Notes under the pieces: generated by a model | The model's input: the letters and a program-made list of their open reading frames with translations, nothing else | Databases searched by the model: none | Told to the model about the DNA's origin: nothing | In this document: positions 16,283-24,869 of the stretch, one piece after another | Layout of the letters: each line of letters starts with the position of its first letter | Position numbering within the stretch: the stretch's first letter is position 1 | Assembly (NCBI RefSeq): GCF_009928525.1 | Contig: NZ_JAABOK010000011.1 | Span: 164,400 to 228,399, forward strand | Length of the DNA: 64,000 nt | Direction of reading: 5' to 3' | Source: Chitinophaga solisilvae | GTDB taxonomy: Bacteria > Bacteroidota > Bacteroidia > Chitinophagales > Chitinophagaceae | Position numbers and translations under genes: made by a program

Positions 16283-18565
16283 TCATTTCGTTAATTCCGC
16301 TGCTGTAAAGGGTTTCTGGCGACCGTTATATTGTTTTCTCACCTGCTGTATATCCGCAGCTGTTACTTTTCCTGCTTTATTATTCCAGGCGTTGCGTAAA
16401 AAGGTAAGCAATTCGGCAATGTCGCTGTCACTGAATTCGTCGCTGCCACCTATTCCGGGCATATCCCCGTTAATTTCCGGCGCCTTATATACTTTACCAT
16501 GCACCTCTACCGGACCGGTAAGACCATATAACACCACGGCGGCCAGCGCCTGTTTGTTTCCGTTGACCCAGTTGCTTTCGTTGAGTGGCGGCGCCATAGC
16601 GGCGATGCCGTTACCATTTTTACCATGACAGGTCTGGCAGACGGTATTGAACACTTTATATCCCCGCGGATATTTCAGTTTCAGCGCATCCATTTTTGCA
16701 GCATTGGCCTGTCCATCCATATCTTTCAGCACCTGGCGCAGCTGCCGGTGTAATACCTGCGAGGTATCGGGGTTGAATGCCTCCAGCTGTTGCAGCAGAA
16801 CGGCTTCGCGGTTGAAAGCATTATTGACCAGCGCAGCTGATACATAACGGTCACGGGCATACGTTTTCAACAGGGTTGTTTCCAGCCTGGCAGCAAGCAT
16901 TTTATCCTGCCTGCTGATGGCAGGCAAGAGGTAGGCTACATACGGCGCCAGCAAAGGGTTTTGCAGCAGACTGCCGGCTGTGCCCAGCGTAGCACCATCC
17001 ACGTCTTTATCAGGCAGACCAGACAATGCAGCCAGAGCCTGGGCTTTCAGGGCAATATCATCTCCCTTCAAAATACCGGCTATGTCTTCTTTATGTAACT
17101 GATGCAATCCTTCCAGCGTCCAGAGGGCATGTATCTGCACCACCGGCGACGTACTGTCCAGCAGTAAGCTGCGCAGCGCCGGCGCCAGCGCTGTCAGCTG
17201 CCTGTCAGTAATCAGCTGCTGCGCCTTATCACGTACCGCACCGGCAGGGTGTTGCAACATTTTCAGCAATCCGGCGGCGGTAGTATCCAACACTGTTTTT
17301 GCAGGATGTGATCCTTTGGGGACAATGCGGTAAATGCGGCCGCAGTTGAGCGGCCTGGTAAGCTCCCTCATTTTAATTTCATTCCTGAGGTAAGCCGTTA
17401 TGTATGTTTTGTGCTGCAGTATGCCACGGTACATATCCGTGAAATACAGTGCGCCATCAGTGCCGTTGTATAGTCCGGTTGGCCGGAAACGTTCATCAGT
17501 GCTGGCCAGGAACTCCCGGCCCTGGTATGCCTGCCGGCCTTTCACGATATAGCCGCTGTCTGACAGGATATTCCGTTTTATCAGGTTAGCGGAAGGCTCA
17601 GCCACAAAGGCGTTGCCGGCATATTGCGCAGGCAGTAAGGCGCCGCGGTAAATAACAGGACCGCAGGCTGCCGTAAACTCCACCAGGCGCAGACTATCAT
17701 TCAGGATACCTTTTATATACCCGCGGTTGACGCCGGTGGTAGGTCTTATCGGGTAAACATGATTATCCCTCACAATTTTCTGATCATATCCGGCCATGTT
17801 CTGCTGGTGGCTGTTCTTTCCGCCCAGTCCTGGCAGAAAGTAATCTCCCAGCAGGTTTTCAGAGTTATTATTATAGAAAAGGCGGCCTTTATCATCCTGT
17901 GTGATACCCCATTGTCCGCGGAAGACGGTAGGTTCCTTGATCCATTTACCGCCTGCTTTGCGATACCGGCGGTCTGATTTGGCATTGTAAATCCAGTTAT
18001 CCATTGCCCGCAGCAGGCCATTCGGCTGGTGTTCTACATTACCGCCGGCAGCGTACTGTCCGTCTATCAGTGTTTTTCTGCCGGGCTTATCATGGTTGTT
18101 TTCATAACTCCATAATTCAGGTGGGGTAGCCACCAGCACTTCGTTGCCTACGAGGCATACCGCCCTGGGGAGTACCAGGGAGTCTAGGAAAACGGTGCGT
18201 TTGTCCATCACACCATCACCGGTAGTATCTTCCAGAATTACAATCTTTCCATCGGGAGCATCTTCTCCGGTACCGCTGGTATCGGGCATAAAGCCGGTCA
18301 TTTCCACCACCCACATCCTGCCACGTTCGTCGAAGGTGGCTGCCACAGGAGCTACCACCATCGGTTCAGCCGCCACCAGCTGTACTTCCAGCCCATCTTC
18401 CACCTGCATATGTGTCATAGCCTGTTTCCCGTCATTTACCGGCGAGGAGGCGAACTGCTCCCTGATAGCCAGGGAATCTTGCTGCCGCTGGCTGTTGTAC
18501 TGTCTGTTCTTCGTTTGTCCGCAGGCCACCATGACCAGGCCTATCCATAGTAAATTGCGCTTCAT
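16283..18565 (-). CDS. PVC-type heme-binding (CxxCH) dehydrogenase-like lipoprotein
   Basis: 760 residues from the ATG at 18565, which gives the lipoprotein signal MKRNLLWIGLVMVAC; the frame is open to 18586 but that adds only seven residues. The N-terminal half (about 40-420) looks like the membrane-bound dehydrogenase beta-propeller of this family ('DERGRMWVVEMTGFMPDTS', 'VLVATPPELW', 'PNGLLRAMDNWIYNAKSDRR'). A HEAT-like helical region (about 430-600) and a C-terminal cytochrome c domain with CQTCH at about 643-647 follow. Family members are predicted periplasmic oxidoreductases of sugars or alcohols. It is monocistronic or leads into the gene at 16001. Confidence 0.85.
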   Translation of the reverse strand: MKRNLLWIGLVMVACGQTKNRQYNSQRQQDSLAIREQFASSPVNDGKQAMTHMQVEDGLEVQLVAAEPMVVAPVAATFDERGRMWVVEMTGFMPDTSGTGEDAPDGKIVILEDTTGDGVMDKRTVFLDSLVLPRAVCLVGNEVLVATPPELWSYENNHDKPGRKTLIDGQYAAGGNVEHQPNGLLRAMDNWIYNAKSDRRYRKAGGKWIKEPTVFRGQWGITQDDKGRLFYNNNSENLLGDYFLPGLGGKNSHQQNMAGYDQKIVRDNHVYPIRPTTGVNRGYIKGILNDSLRLVEFTAACGPVIYRGALLPAQYAGNAFVAEPSANLIKRNILSDSGYIVKGRQAYQGREFLASTDERFRPTGLYNGTDGALYFTDMYRGILQHKTYITAYLRNEIKMRELTRPLNCGRIYRIVPKGSHPAKTVLDTTAAGLLKMLQHPAGAVRDKAQQLITDRQLTALAPALRSLLLDSTSPVVQIHALWTLEGLHQLHKEDIAGILKGDDIALKAQALAALSGLPDKDVDGATLGTAGSLLQNPLLAPYVAYLLPAISRQDKMLAARLETTLLKTYARDRYVSAALVNNAFNREAVLLQQLEAFNPDTSQVLHRQLRQVLKDMDGQANAAKMDALKLKYPRGYKVFNTVCQTCHGKNGNGIAAMAPPLNESNWVNGNKQALAAVVLYGLTGPVEVHGKVYKAPEINGDMPGIGGSDEFSDSDIAELLTFLRNAWNNKAGKVTAADIQQVRKQYNGRQKPFTAAELTK

Positions 18566-18626
18566 GATAACATGGAATTTTATCACTTTTCATTTGAAGA
18601 TTTATAAGAACCACGGCTAAAATTCG

Positions 18627-18651
18627 AATCTCAAATGAAAAAATCTCAAAT
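18627..18651. repeat. Short direct repeat AATCTCAAAT x2
   Basis: AATCTCAAAT occurs at 18627-18636 and 18642-18651 in the gap between the cytochrome c and nucleoside transporter genes. Its reverse complement ATTTGAGATT recurs twice at 36935-36967. Confidence 0.6.
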
Positions 18652-18763
18652 GAATTGAAAAATCCAAAATCCGAAAATTTCCCTTCTTACGCAAGGCCCC
18701 TGCTAAATAAAATAACTTATCTTCGTCGCTTCATTGCATACATTTTACGATTTATTTGCATTT

Positions 18764-20029
18764 ATGGAACGCTTTCAGGGCTTAATAGGCATAGTCCTTA
18801 TACTGGGTTTGGCCTTTTTATTTTCCAACAACAGGAGCAAGATTAATTACCGGTTGGTGTTGAGTGGGATTTTGTTGCAGGTGGTAATTGCACTGCTGGT
18901 ATTTAAGGTTCCTCCTATAACCTGGTTTTTCCAGCAAGTAGGTCATGCTATGGGTAAGATAGAAGCCTTTGCCCGCCAGGGTGCTTCTTTTGTATATGGT
19001 GGTATCGGCGTGGCCCAGCCACCTACAGGTACAATTGCAGACTATGCCAGCGGTGGTTTTGTATTTGCCTTTAATGTAACCGCCACTATTATCCTCGTTT
19101 GTGTGCTGGTGGCTATTCTCTATCATTATGGTATTATGCAGCGGATTGTAGCTGTGATTGCACGGGCCATGAACGTGGTGATGCGTGTGAGCGGCGCCGA
19201 AGCGCTGAGTAATGTGGCCAGCGCCTTTGTGGGTCAGGTGGAAGCACAGGTAATGATACGCCCCTACCTCCCGTCTATGACCAAAAGTGAGCTGCTGGCT
19301 TCTATGAGCGGCAGCCTGGCATGTATCGCCGGTGGTATCCTGGTGGTATATGCCAACATGGGTTTCCAGGCAGGTATGGATATAGCGCCGTTCCTGATTA
19401 CCGCCAGTCTGATGGCAGCTCCCGGCGCACTGGTGATTTCCAAAATTGTATTCCCGGAAACAGAGGAGAGCGCTACCATGGGCCGCGTGAAAATGGAGGT
19501 AAAAAGCAACTACACCAACGTTATTGACGCCATCTCCCATGGCGCCGGCGACGGTTTTAAGATAGCCATGAACGTTATTGCCATGCTGATCGGGTTTATT
19601 GCCCTTATTGCCCTGATAGACTGGTGCCTGATTCATATCGGGCATATTTTCAACCCAGACTTTAACCTGAGCCTGGATTGGATTTTCGGTAAACTTTTCA
19701 TGCCGATGGCCTGGGCTATGGGTGTTCCCAAAGGAGATGTAAATAATGTGGCTACGCTGCTCGGGCAAAAACTCACCATCAATGAGTTTGTAGCTTTCAA
19801 AAGCCTTACCAGCCATACTGTTCCTATCGTCAGCAGCAAAGCGGTTACCATCGTAACAATCGCCATTGCGGGTTTCGCCAATTTCAGCAGCGTAGGCATG
19901 CAGATAGGCGGTATCGGGGAACTGGCTCCCGGCAGACGTACAGACCTTGCCAAACTGGGACTGAAGGCCCTGTTCTGTGGTACCCTTGCCAGCTATTTAT
20001 CTGCCACCATTGCCGGTATACTGATTTAA
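18764..20029 (+). CDS. Concentrative nucleoside transporter (CNT/NupC family)
   Basis: 421 residues from the ATG at 18764 (MERFQGLIGIV); the frame is open to a TTG at 18734. It has eight or more membrane segments with CNT-family blocks: 'NVVMRVSGAEALSNVASAFVGQVEAQVMI', 'SELLASMSGSLACIAGGI' and 'EFVAFKSL', ending with 'FANFSSVGMQIGGIGELAP'. Known members take up nucleosides with H+ or Na+. A TATCTTCG near-match to the -7 consensus lies about 40 nt upstream. A terminator follows at 20070. (Motif blocks are shown as seen; the first is longer in the protein.). Confidence 0.92.
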   Translation: MERFQGLIGIVLILGLAFLFSNNRSKINYRLVLSGILLQVVIALLVFKVPPITWFFQQVGHAMGKIEAFARQGASFVYGGIGVAQPPTGTIADYASGGFVFAFNVTATIILVCVLVAILYHYGIMQRIVAVIARAMNVVMRVSGAEALSNVASAFVGQVEAQVMIRPYLPSMTKSELLASMSGSLACIAGGILVVYANMGFQAGMDIAPFLITASLMAAPGALVISKIVFPETEESATMGRVKMEVKSNYTNVIDAISHGAGDGFKIAMNVIAMLIGFIALIALIDWCLIHIGHIFNPDFNLSLDWIFGKLFMPMAWAMGVPKGDVNNVATLLGQKLTINEFVAFKSLTSHTVPIVSSKAVTIVTIAIAGFANFSSVGMQIGGIGELAPGRRTDLAKLGLKALFCGTLASYLSATIAGILI

Positions 20030-20069
20030 AGAAAGATATAGATATACTCCGGTATAGTCCGGAAACAGG

Positions 20070-20099
20070 AAAGCCGCTCATGATGAGCGGCTTTCTTTA
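20070..20099 (+). terminator. Intrinsic terminator after the nucleoside transporter
   Basis: Perfect hairpin GAAAGCCGCTCA-TGATGA-like loop-GCGGCTTTC (stem AAAGCCGCTCA/TGAGCGGCTTT) followed by CTTTAT, 40 nt after the stop. The symmetric A/T flanks could also serve the opposing small gene. Confidence 0.8.
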
Positions 20100-20126
20100 T
20101 ATACAGGCATTGTAATCACGAATTCT

Positions 20127-20306
20127 TTACAGGCTTTTTGCGCTGACGGTCTGAGACAGCTCTTGCTGCATGGCAGCCGGCGCTCCTTTGCCCGTTTCCT
20201 TATGCAATTGCCGGTAACCAGCTCCTGCTATAAAGAAAAGTATCTCTGCAATAAAAACGATAATGCAGATCTTCTTTTTCATCAATACCAATTGATTAGT
20301 ATCCAT
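20127..20306 (-). CDS. Small single-span membrane protein (59 aa), unrecognised
   Basis: Translating the minus strand from the ATG at 20304-20306 gives 59 residues ending in TAA at 20127-20129. A short polar N-terminus (MDTNQLVLMKKK) precedes one hydrophobic helix (about 13-30, ICIIVFIAEILFFIAGAG). A polar tail rich in Gln/Ala/Lys ending SAKSL completes it. An internal Met at 9 gives a 51-residue form with a classic K-rich start. No family was recognised. The positive-inside charge pattern and complete frame between the transporter terminator and palindrome copy 4 support a real gene, but codon use alone does not prove it. Confidence 0.5.
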   Translation of the reverse strand: MDTNQLVLMKKKICIIVFIAEILFFIAGAGYRQLHKETGKGAPAAMQQELSQTVSAKSL

Positions 20307-20356
20307 ATGAAACCGTTTTAATAAAAATAACGAATTTCACTGAAATATGAATGCAT

Positions 20357-20470
20357 TATTACGAATTACGAATGATGAATGGCGTAAGAACAGCATGCAG
20401 CATCTCATGAAACAGATGCTTCATCCGCACAAATCTTCGCTCAACATTCGCAATTTGTAATTCGTAATTA
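20357..20470. repeat. Heptad-armed palindrome, copy 4 (degenerate)
   Basis: Outer heptads survive on both sides (20358-20373 and about 20446-20470). The right arm, read on the minus strand, carries CGAAGATTTGTGCG, close to the copy-2 core. The left inner arm is no longer complementary, and the centre instead forms a small GCATCT/AGATGC hairpin (20400-20419). It begins 6 nt past the DUF4259 stop, upstream of the small membrane gene. Confidence 0.75.
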
Positions 20471-20476
20471 AACTAT

Positions 20477-20875
20477 TTACACATCCAGTCTCTTCAACAG
20501 ACCCGCCTGTACGGCTTCCCAGGCTTGCAGCTGACCGTCTGTGTCCCAGTAATTCCTCAGCTCGGAACCGGCGAGGATTTTGGTAACAACGGCAGCGGCC
20601 TGGCCTCTGAGGCCTTTTGTGGCAATCAGATTCAGTGAATCCAGTGCGTCCAGCGGATCTTCCGGGAAGTCCTCACTGGCACGTCCCATTAATGCTGCTA
20701 CCAGTTCAGCAGCTGCCAGTGCTTCTTCGCAATCTGAAGTTTCCAGTGTTTCGGTATTGTTCACGATACGTGCCAGGGTATCGGTTACCGCGCCACCATC
20801 TTTGTTTTCAATGATATCGAAAATCCAGTCCTGTGATCCTTCATTTTCAAAATTCCTGGTGCCCCATGCGCCCAT
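20477..20875 (-). CDS. DUF4259 family protein
   Basis: 132 residues, no signal peptide or membrane segment. It opens with MGAWGTRNFENEGSQDWIFD, the N-terminal hallmark of DUF4259 (MGAWGxxxFxNDxAxDW). The rest is helical and acidic with an 'AAAELVAALMG' helix and a C-terminal tryptophan. Function is unknown for the family; members are small soluble cytoplasmic proteins. It lies 76 nt downstream of smc on the same strand, so the two may be cotranscribed. Confidence 0.85.
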   Translation of the reverse strand: MGAWGTRNFENEGSQDWIFDIIENKDGGAVTDTLARIVNNTETLETSDCEEALAAAELVAALMGRASEDFPEDPLDALDSLNLIATKGLRGQAAAVVTKILAGSELRNYWDTDGQLQAWEAVQAGLLKRLDV

Positions 20876-20951
20876 AGTAATTACAGTTTTTTATTTTTTC
20901 AGAATAAAGAATAAAAATAACGACTCTCCTAACAACAACAAAACCCTTTCA

Positions 20952-23900
20952 TCAGTTTAAACTTCTGAAATCTACCGGAACCAGCTTACTAACGCCCGGT
21001 TCCTGCATGGTAACGCCGTAAATAACGTCTACAGCGGCCATTGTCTGTTTGTTGTGCGTCACAATAATAAATTGTGAATTATCAGAAAATTTCCGGATCA
21101 TATTGGTAAACTTACCCACATTGGCATCATCCAGCGGGGCGTCTACCTCATCCAGGATACAGAAAGGAGCCGGTTTGATCAGGTAGATGGCAAACAGGAG
21201 CGCGGTGGCGGTCAGTGTTTTCTCACCACCGGACAGCTGTGTGATAGCTGCCGGGCGCTTACCTTTCGGTTTCGCGATGATTTCAATACCGGTATCCGCG
21301 AGGTTTTCCGGGTCGCTCAGGATCATATCACACTGGTCTTCTTCGGTAAAGAGCGCCTTGAATACGCGGATAAAGTTTTCCTTTACCATATTGAAGGTAT
21401 CCAGGAACTTCTGGTTAGCGGTAGTTTCTACCTCCTGGATGGTTGCCAGCAGGGAGTCCTTTGCATTTACCAGGTCTGTTTTCTGTTCCAGGATAAACTC
21501 ATATCTTTTTTTCATTTCCTGGTAGGCCTCTATTGCGGTAGGGTTGATTTCTCCCATGTTCTCCATGCGCTTCTTGAGCCTTTCCGCACCAGCCTGCAGT
21601 TCGTCTACCGGTAATTCGGAGCTTCGCTGCTCATCGATGATTTCATCCAGGTTAACCTTGAACTCCACGCTGAGGCGTTCCTTCATGGAGGCTAGCTGCA
21701 GCTTCAGTTCATTGAGTTTATCTTTCACTGCATTCAGCTGCTGCTCGAGCTGTTCCCTGGCGCGCTGTTTGGTTCTCAGGGTAGTTTCCAGTTCCTGCAG
21801 GTGGTTCCTGAAGTTGTAGTATTCCTGGTCTTTTTCGTTGAGGGCCTTCTCCTCTTCTTCACGCTGGCGGAAGAGCTCCACGAGGCCGTCATCAGCGTGG
21901 CTGAGTTTTTCCACGGCCGCGGTGATATTGGCAACGGCATCTTCCAGCTGCGTTTTATTGCTGGTGATCTGTTGATGGAGATCCGCCAGTTGCTTGCGCT
22001 TGAATTCCAGTTCCTGCTTCAGGGCCTGCACCTTACTGTGCTGGCGGGTATGTTGCAGGTTCTGGTTATTGAACTGCACATTGGCCATATTGAACTGCTG
22101 CTCAGATTCCTGCGCGGTTCTGTCGGCCTCCGTAATGCTGTCCTGCAGCTCCCCTACCCGGTCGTTCAGGTTTTCCAGTTCTTCCCTCACCCCGGAGATG
22201 CTTTCCTGGTTAGTGGCCAGGGAAGTATGCATTTCCTCCAGCCGTTTGTCGCCGGCCTCAATGAGGTGGTGGAAATTCTCGATCCTGTTCTGCAGACCAA
22301 ACAGCTGATTACTGAGCTGATTGATCTTCTCACGGGCAGCGTTGATATTATTTTCGTTGAGCTGGCTGTTATAGCCCAGTACTTCGTTGTGTTTGTCCTG
22401 GATCTGAATGCGGAGGCGGCCAACGATAGCTTCGAGGTCTTTGATTTCCACTTCCAGTTTTTCCAGGTTTTTGGCGCGGCCCAGTTTCTTGCCTTCAAAT
22501 AAACCGACAGAACCGCCGGTGATATTGAATTTGCCACGGTGCATGCGGCCGGACTTCTCTACCAGGCAGATTTCATCGTCCGCTACCTGGCTGAATTCCA
22601 GGCGGGTAATGTCTTCTCCGATAAATACTTTACCCAGCAGGTGATATCCGAGACCTTTATATTTTTCTTCAATTTCCACCACATCCAGTGCCGGTATGGT
22701 GCCCGCAGGTGCAAGCAGGCCGTTGGCCGGCATTTTAAACTGATCGAGTATAAAGAAATTGGCTTTACCTTTTTTGTTCTCATCCAGCAGGCGGATGGCC
22801 TGTACAGCTTCCGCCACATTGTTCACCACATAGTAGTTGAGGAATGGCTCCAGCAGGTTTTCCACGCAGGTGCGGTATTCTTCCTTACAAAAGAATACGT
22901 CACTCAGAATGGGAGCGTTATTGTTCCAGTCAGGATTCTTTTTGAGGAACTTGATACTTTCGGGATAGCCTTCCAGACTGTCTACCAGTGATTTTAACAG
23001 GTCGAACTCATTCTTTTTGGAGTCCAGCGTCCTGTTTTCGTCTACCAGCTGATCGCGGAGACCTTCAATATCGGATTGGGTAGCCAGAATTTTGCCTTTG
23101 GTTTCTTCCTGGAAGCGTACCATTTCATCCAGGTCGTTTTTGCCGGTATTCAGTGTCTGCTGCAGGGCTTCCTTCTCTGTTTCCAGCTGGGCAATCTGCT
23201 GCTGGCGGCTGGCTTTTTCTTCCTGCAGTTGCTGAATGCTGCGCTGCAGGTTCTGAACGGAGGTATCCGCTACGGCTACTTTCTTTTCTGCCTCGAACTG
23301 CTGGCGCTGCCAGCGCTGCTGGTCATTGCGGAGGGTTTCGAGGGCGAGTTTCTTTTGCTGGAAGCGGTCCTTCTTCTCTTCCACCATTTCACGGAGGGTT
23401 TCCAGTTCATCTTCCATGGATTCAAACACCTCTGCCTCTTCCACCACCTGTTTTTCAGAGAACTCAATTGAGGTGGTAAGCCCCTGGAGTTGCCCCTCTG
23501 CATTGGCGAGGAAGTCGTTGATATTTTTTTCGCGTTCCCGCAGATAGGTCAGCTGCTGGGTAGCAAGGTTTTTATCGTTTTCTTTAGTCCGGATGGTAGC
23601 TACCAGTTCGTTGAATGATTTCTGGAGGGTCTGCAGTTCCCGTTCCTTGGCCACGAAATGGAGTTTATCTTCTTCCACGGCGGCTTCGGCGGTAGTAATT
23701 TCTGTTTCCAGCTGCAGTTTGCGGTCGCTTTCCTCCTGTTGTTTGTCAGACAGCTCCTTATAAGTGATGTTAAAGCCTTCCAGCGCGGCTTTAGCGAGTT
23801 CAATGCTTAAATCGCGGTATTCCTTTTTCACCTCATAGAAGCGTTCGGCCTTACGGGCCTGGCTTTCCAGGGTTTTCAGGTTATTATTGATTTCAAACAG

Positions 23901-24482
23901 GAGATCTTCGATGCGGTTTAGGTCACCTTCGGTAGCATCCAGCTTGGATTTAGCCTCCTTTTTACGGGTTTTGTAGATGGAGATACCGGCGGCCTGTTCC
24001 AGCATGCGCCGGCGGCTGTTTTCCTTATCCTTGATGATATCATCTACCATCCCCAGCTCAATGATGGCGTAGGAGTCCGTGCTGACACCGGTATCCATAA
24101 AGAGGTTATGGATATCCTTCAGGCGGCAGGCAACATCATTGAGGCGGTATTCGCTGTCGCCGTTCTTGTAGAATTTACGGGTGATGGTCACCGTAGTAAA
24201 TTCCGTAGGAAGTACGTTTTTGGTGTTCTCGAAGGTAAGGCTAACCTCCGCCATGCCGCTGGCTGAGCGGGTCTTCGAGCCGTTAAATACCAGCCCTGCC
24301 TGATTGTCAGAACGCAGGTTGCTGATTTTATGCTCCCCGATAACCCAGCGAATGGAGTCGATAATATTACTTTTGCCGCAACCGTTTGGTCCAATAACCC
24401 CTGTAATGCCTTCGTCAAAGTTCAGAACAGTTTTATCAGCAAAACTTTTAAAGCCTTTAATTTCTAGTGTTTTTAAGCGCAC
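20952..24482 (-). CDS. smc: Chromosome segregation SMC ATPase
   Basis: 1176 residues, full length for bacterial SMC. Walker A GPNGCGKSN is at 31-39. Two long coiled coils (about 170-500 and 680-1000) flank a hinge (about 520-640, around 'LEGYPESIKFLKKNPDWN' and 'NITGGSVGLFEGKKLGR'). The C-terminal half-ATPase carries the signature LSGGEKTLTATALL and Walker B 'FCILDEVDAPLDD'. SMC loops DNA with ScpA/ScpB to organise and segregate the chromosome; scpA and scpB are not in the window. The ATG at 24482 begins the conserved 'MRLKTLEIKGFKSFADKT', so the start is firm. Confidence 0.98.
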   Translation of the reverse strand: MRLKTLEIKGFKSFADKTVLNFDEGITGVIGPNGCGKSNIIDSIRWVIGEHKISNLRSDNQAGLVFNGSKTRSASGMAEVSLTFENTKNVLPTEFTTVTITRKFYKNGDSEYRLNDVACRLKDIHNLFMDTGVSTDSYAIIELGMVDDIIKDKENSRRRMLEQAAGISIYKTRKKEAKSKLDATEGDLNRIEDLLFEINNNLKTLESQARKAERFYEVKKEYRDLSIELAKAALEGFNITYKELSDKQQEESDRKLQLETEITTAEAAVEEDKLHFVAKERELQTLQKSFNELVATIRTKENDKNLATQQLTYLREREKNINDFLANAEGQLQGLTTSIEFSEKQVVEEAEVFESMEDELETLREMVEEKKDRFQQKKLALETLRNDQQRWQRQQFEAEKKVAVADTSVQNLQRSIQQLQEEKASRQQQIAQLETEKEALQQTLNTGKNDLDEMVRFQEETKGKILATQSDIEGLRDQLVDENRTLDSKKNEFDLLKSLVDSLEGYPESIKFLKKNPDWNNNAPILSDVFFCKEEYRTCVENLLEPFLNYYVVNNVAEAVQAIRLLDENKKGKANFFILDQFKMPANGLLAPAGTIPALDVVEIEEKYKGLGYHLLGKVFIGEDITRLEFSQVADDEICLVEKSGRMHRGKFNITGGSVGLFEGKKLGRAKNLEKLEVEIKDLEAIVGRLRIQIQDKHNEVLGYNSQLNENNINAAREKINQLSNQLFGLQNRIENFHHLIEAGDKRLEEMHTSLATNQESISGVREELENLNDRVGELQDSITEADRTAQESEQQFNMANVQFNNQNLQHTRQHSKVQALKQELEFKRKQLADLHQQITSNKTQLEDAVANITAAVEKLSHADDGLVELFRQREEEEKALNEKDQEYYNFRNHLQELETTLRTKQRAREQLEQQLNAVKDKLNELKLQLASMKERLSVEFKVNLDEIIDEQRSSELPVDELQAGAERLKKRMENMGEINPTAIEAYQEMKKRYEFILEQKTDLVNAKDSLLATIQEVETTANQKFLDTFNMVKENFIRVFKALFTEEDQCDMILSDPENLADTGIEIIAKPKGKRPAAITQLSGGEKTLTATALLFAIYLIKPAPFCILDEVDAPLDDANVGKFTNMIRKFSDNSQFIIVTHNKQTMAAVDVIYGVTMQEPGVSKLVPVDFRSLN

Positions 24483-24869
24483 GACTTACTCCGAGGTTTT
24501 TTTAAGGCGTCAAAGATATAATTTTACCTGAATGAAAAGGTAATTTAAGTGAGAACCCATAATATCCGTCAATTATTTATACACACCCTGGTGGTAAATA
24601 AATACCTAAGAACCATTCACTGAAAATCTAAACGACTGATTATAAATATAGTAAAAAACGTAGTTCGAATTTAACTCCCTGTGAGAAATTATAAATTTAA
24701 CCGGGAATTTCCGGACCGGAAATGAAGCCTTCCCCGGTTGTCCCTACCGCTCCCGCATAGCAGTAGTTTATAGTAGATTGTGAAGGTTATCCGGGAAGCT
24801 ATGTAGTTATGCCAACGATACTTATGCCACTATCCTGCGTAGCCCCGCCTCAAAATAATCTATCTATCC
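24483..24869. other. 387-bp intergenic region between smc and the outer-membrane receptor
   Basis: No gene was found. It holds the smc -7-type box (24511-24518), an AT-rich tract (24580-24700), a nested inverted repeat at 24699-24739 (AACCGGG/CCCGGTT around ATTTCCGG-A-CCGGAAAT), and a direct repeat TTATGCCA at 24807-24814 and 24822-24829. No TAnnTTTG box was seen for the rightward gene. Confidence 0.6.
24511..24518 (-). promoter_or_regulatory. Putative -7 box of smc
   Basis: CAAAGATA on the plus strand is TATCTTTG on the minus strand, 28 nt from the smc start. The spacing matches that of the NlpC/P60 and dnaE boxes. Confidence 0.45.

Noticed and set aside
18818..19816. 332-codon frame opposite the nucleoside transporter
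   Set aside because: Composition (His/Gln-rich) and full overlap with a clear CNT transporter mark it as a shadow.
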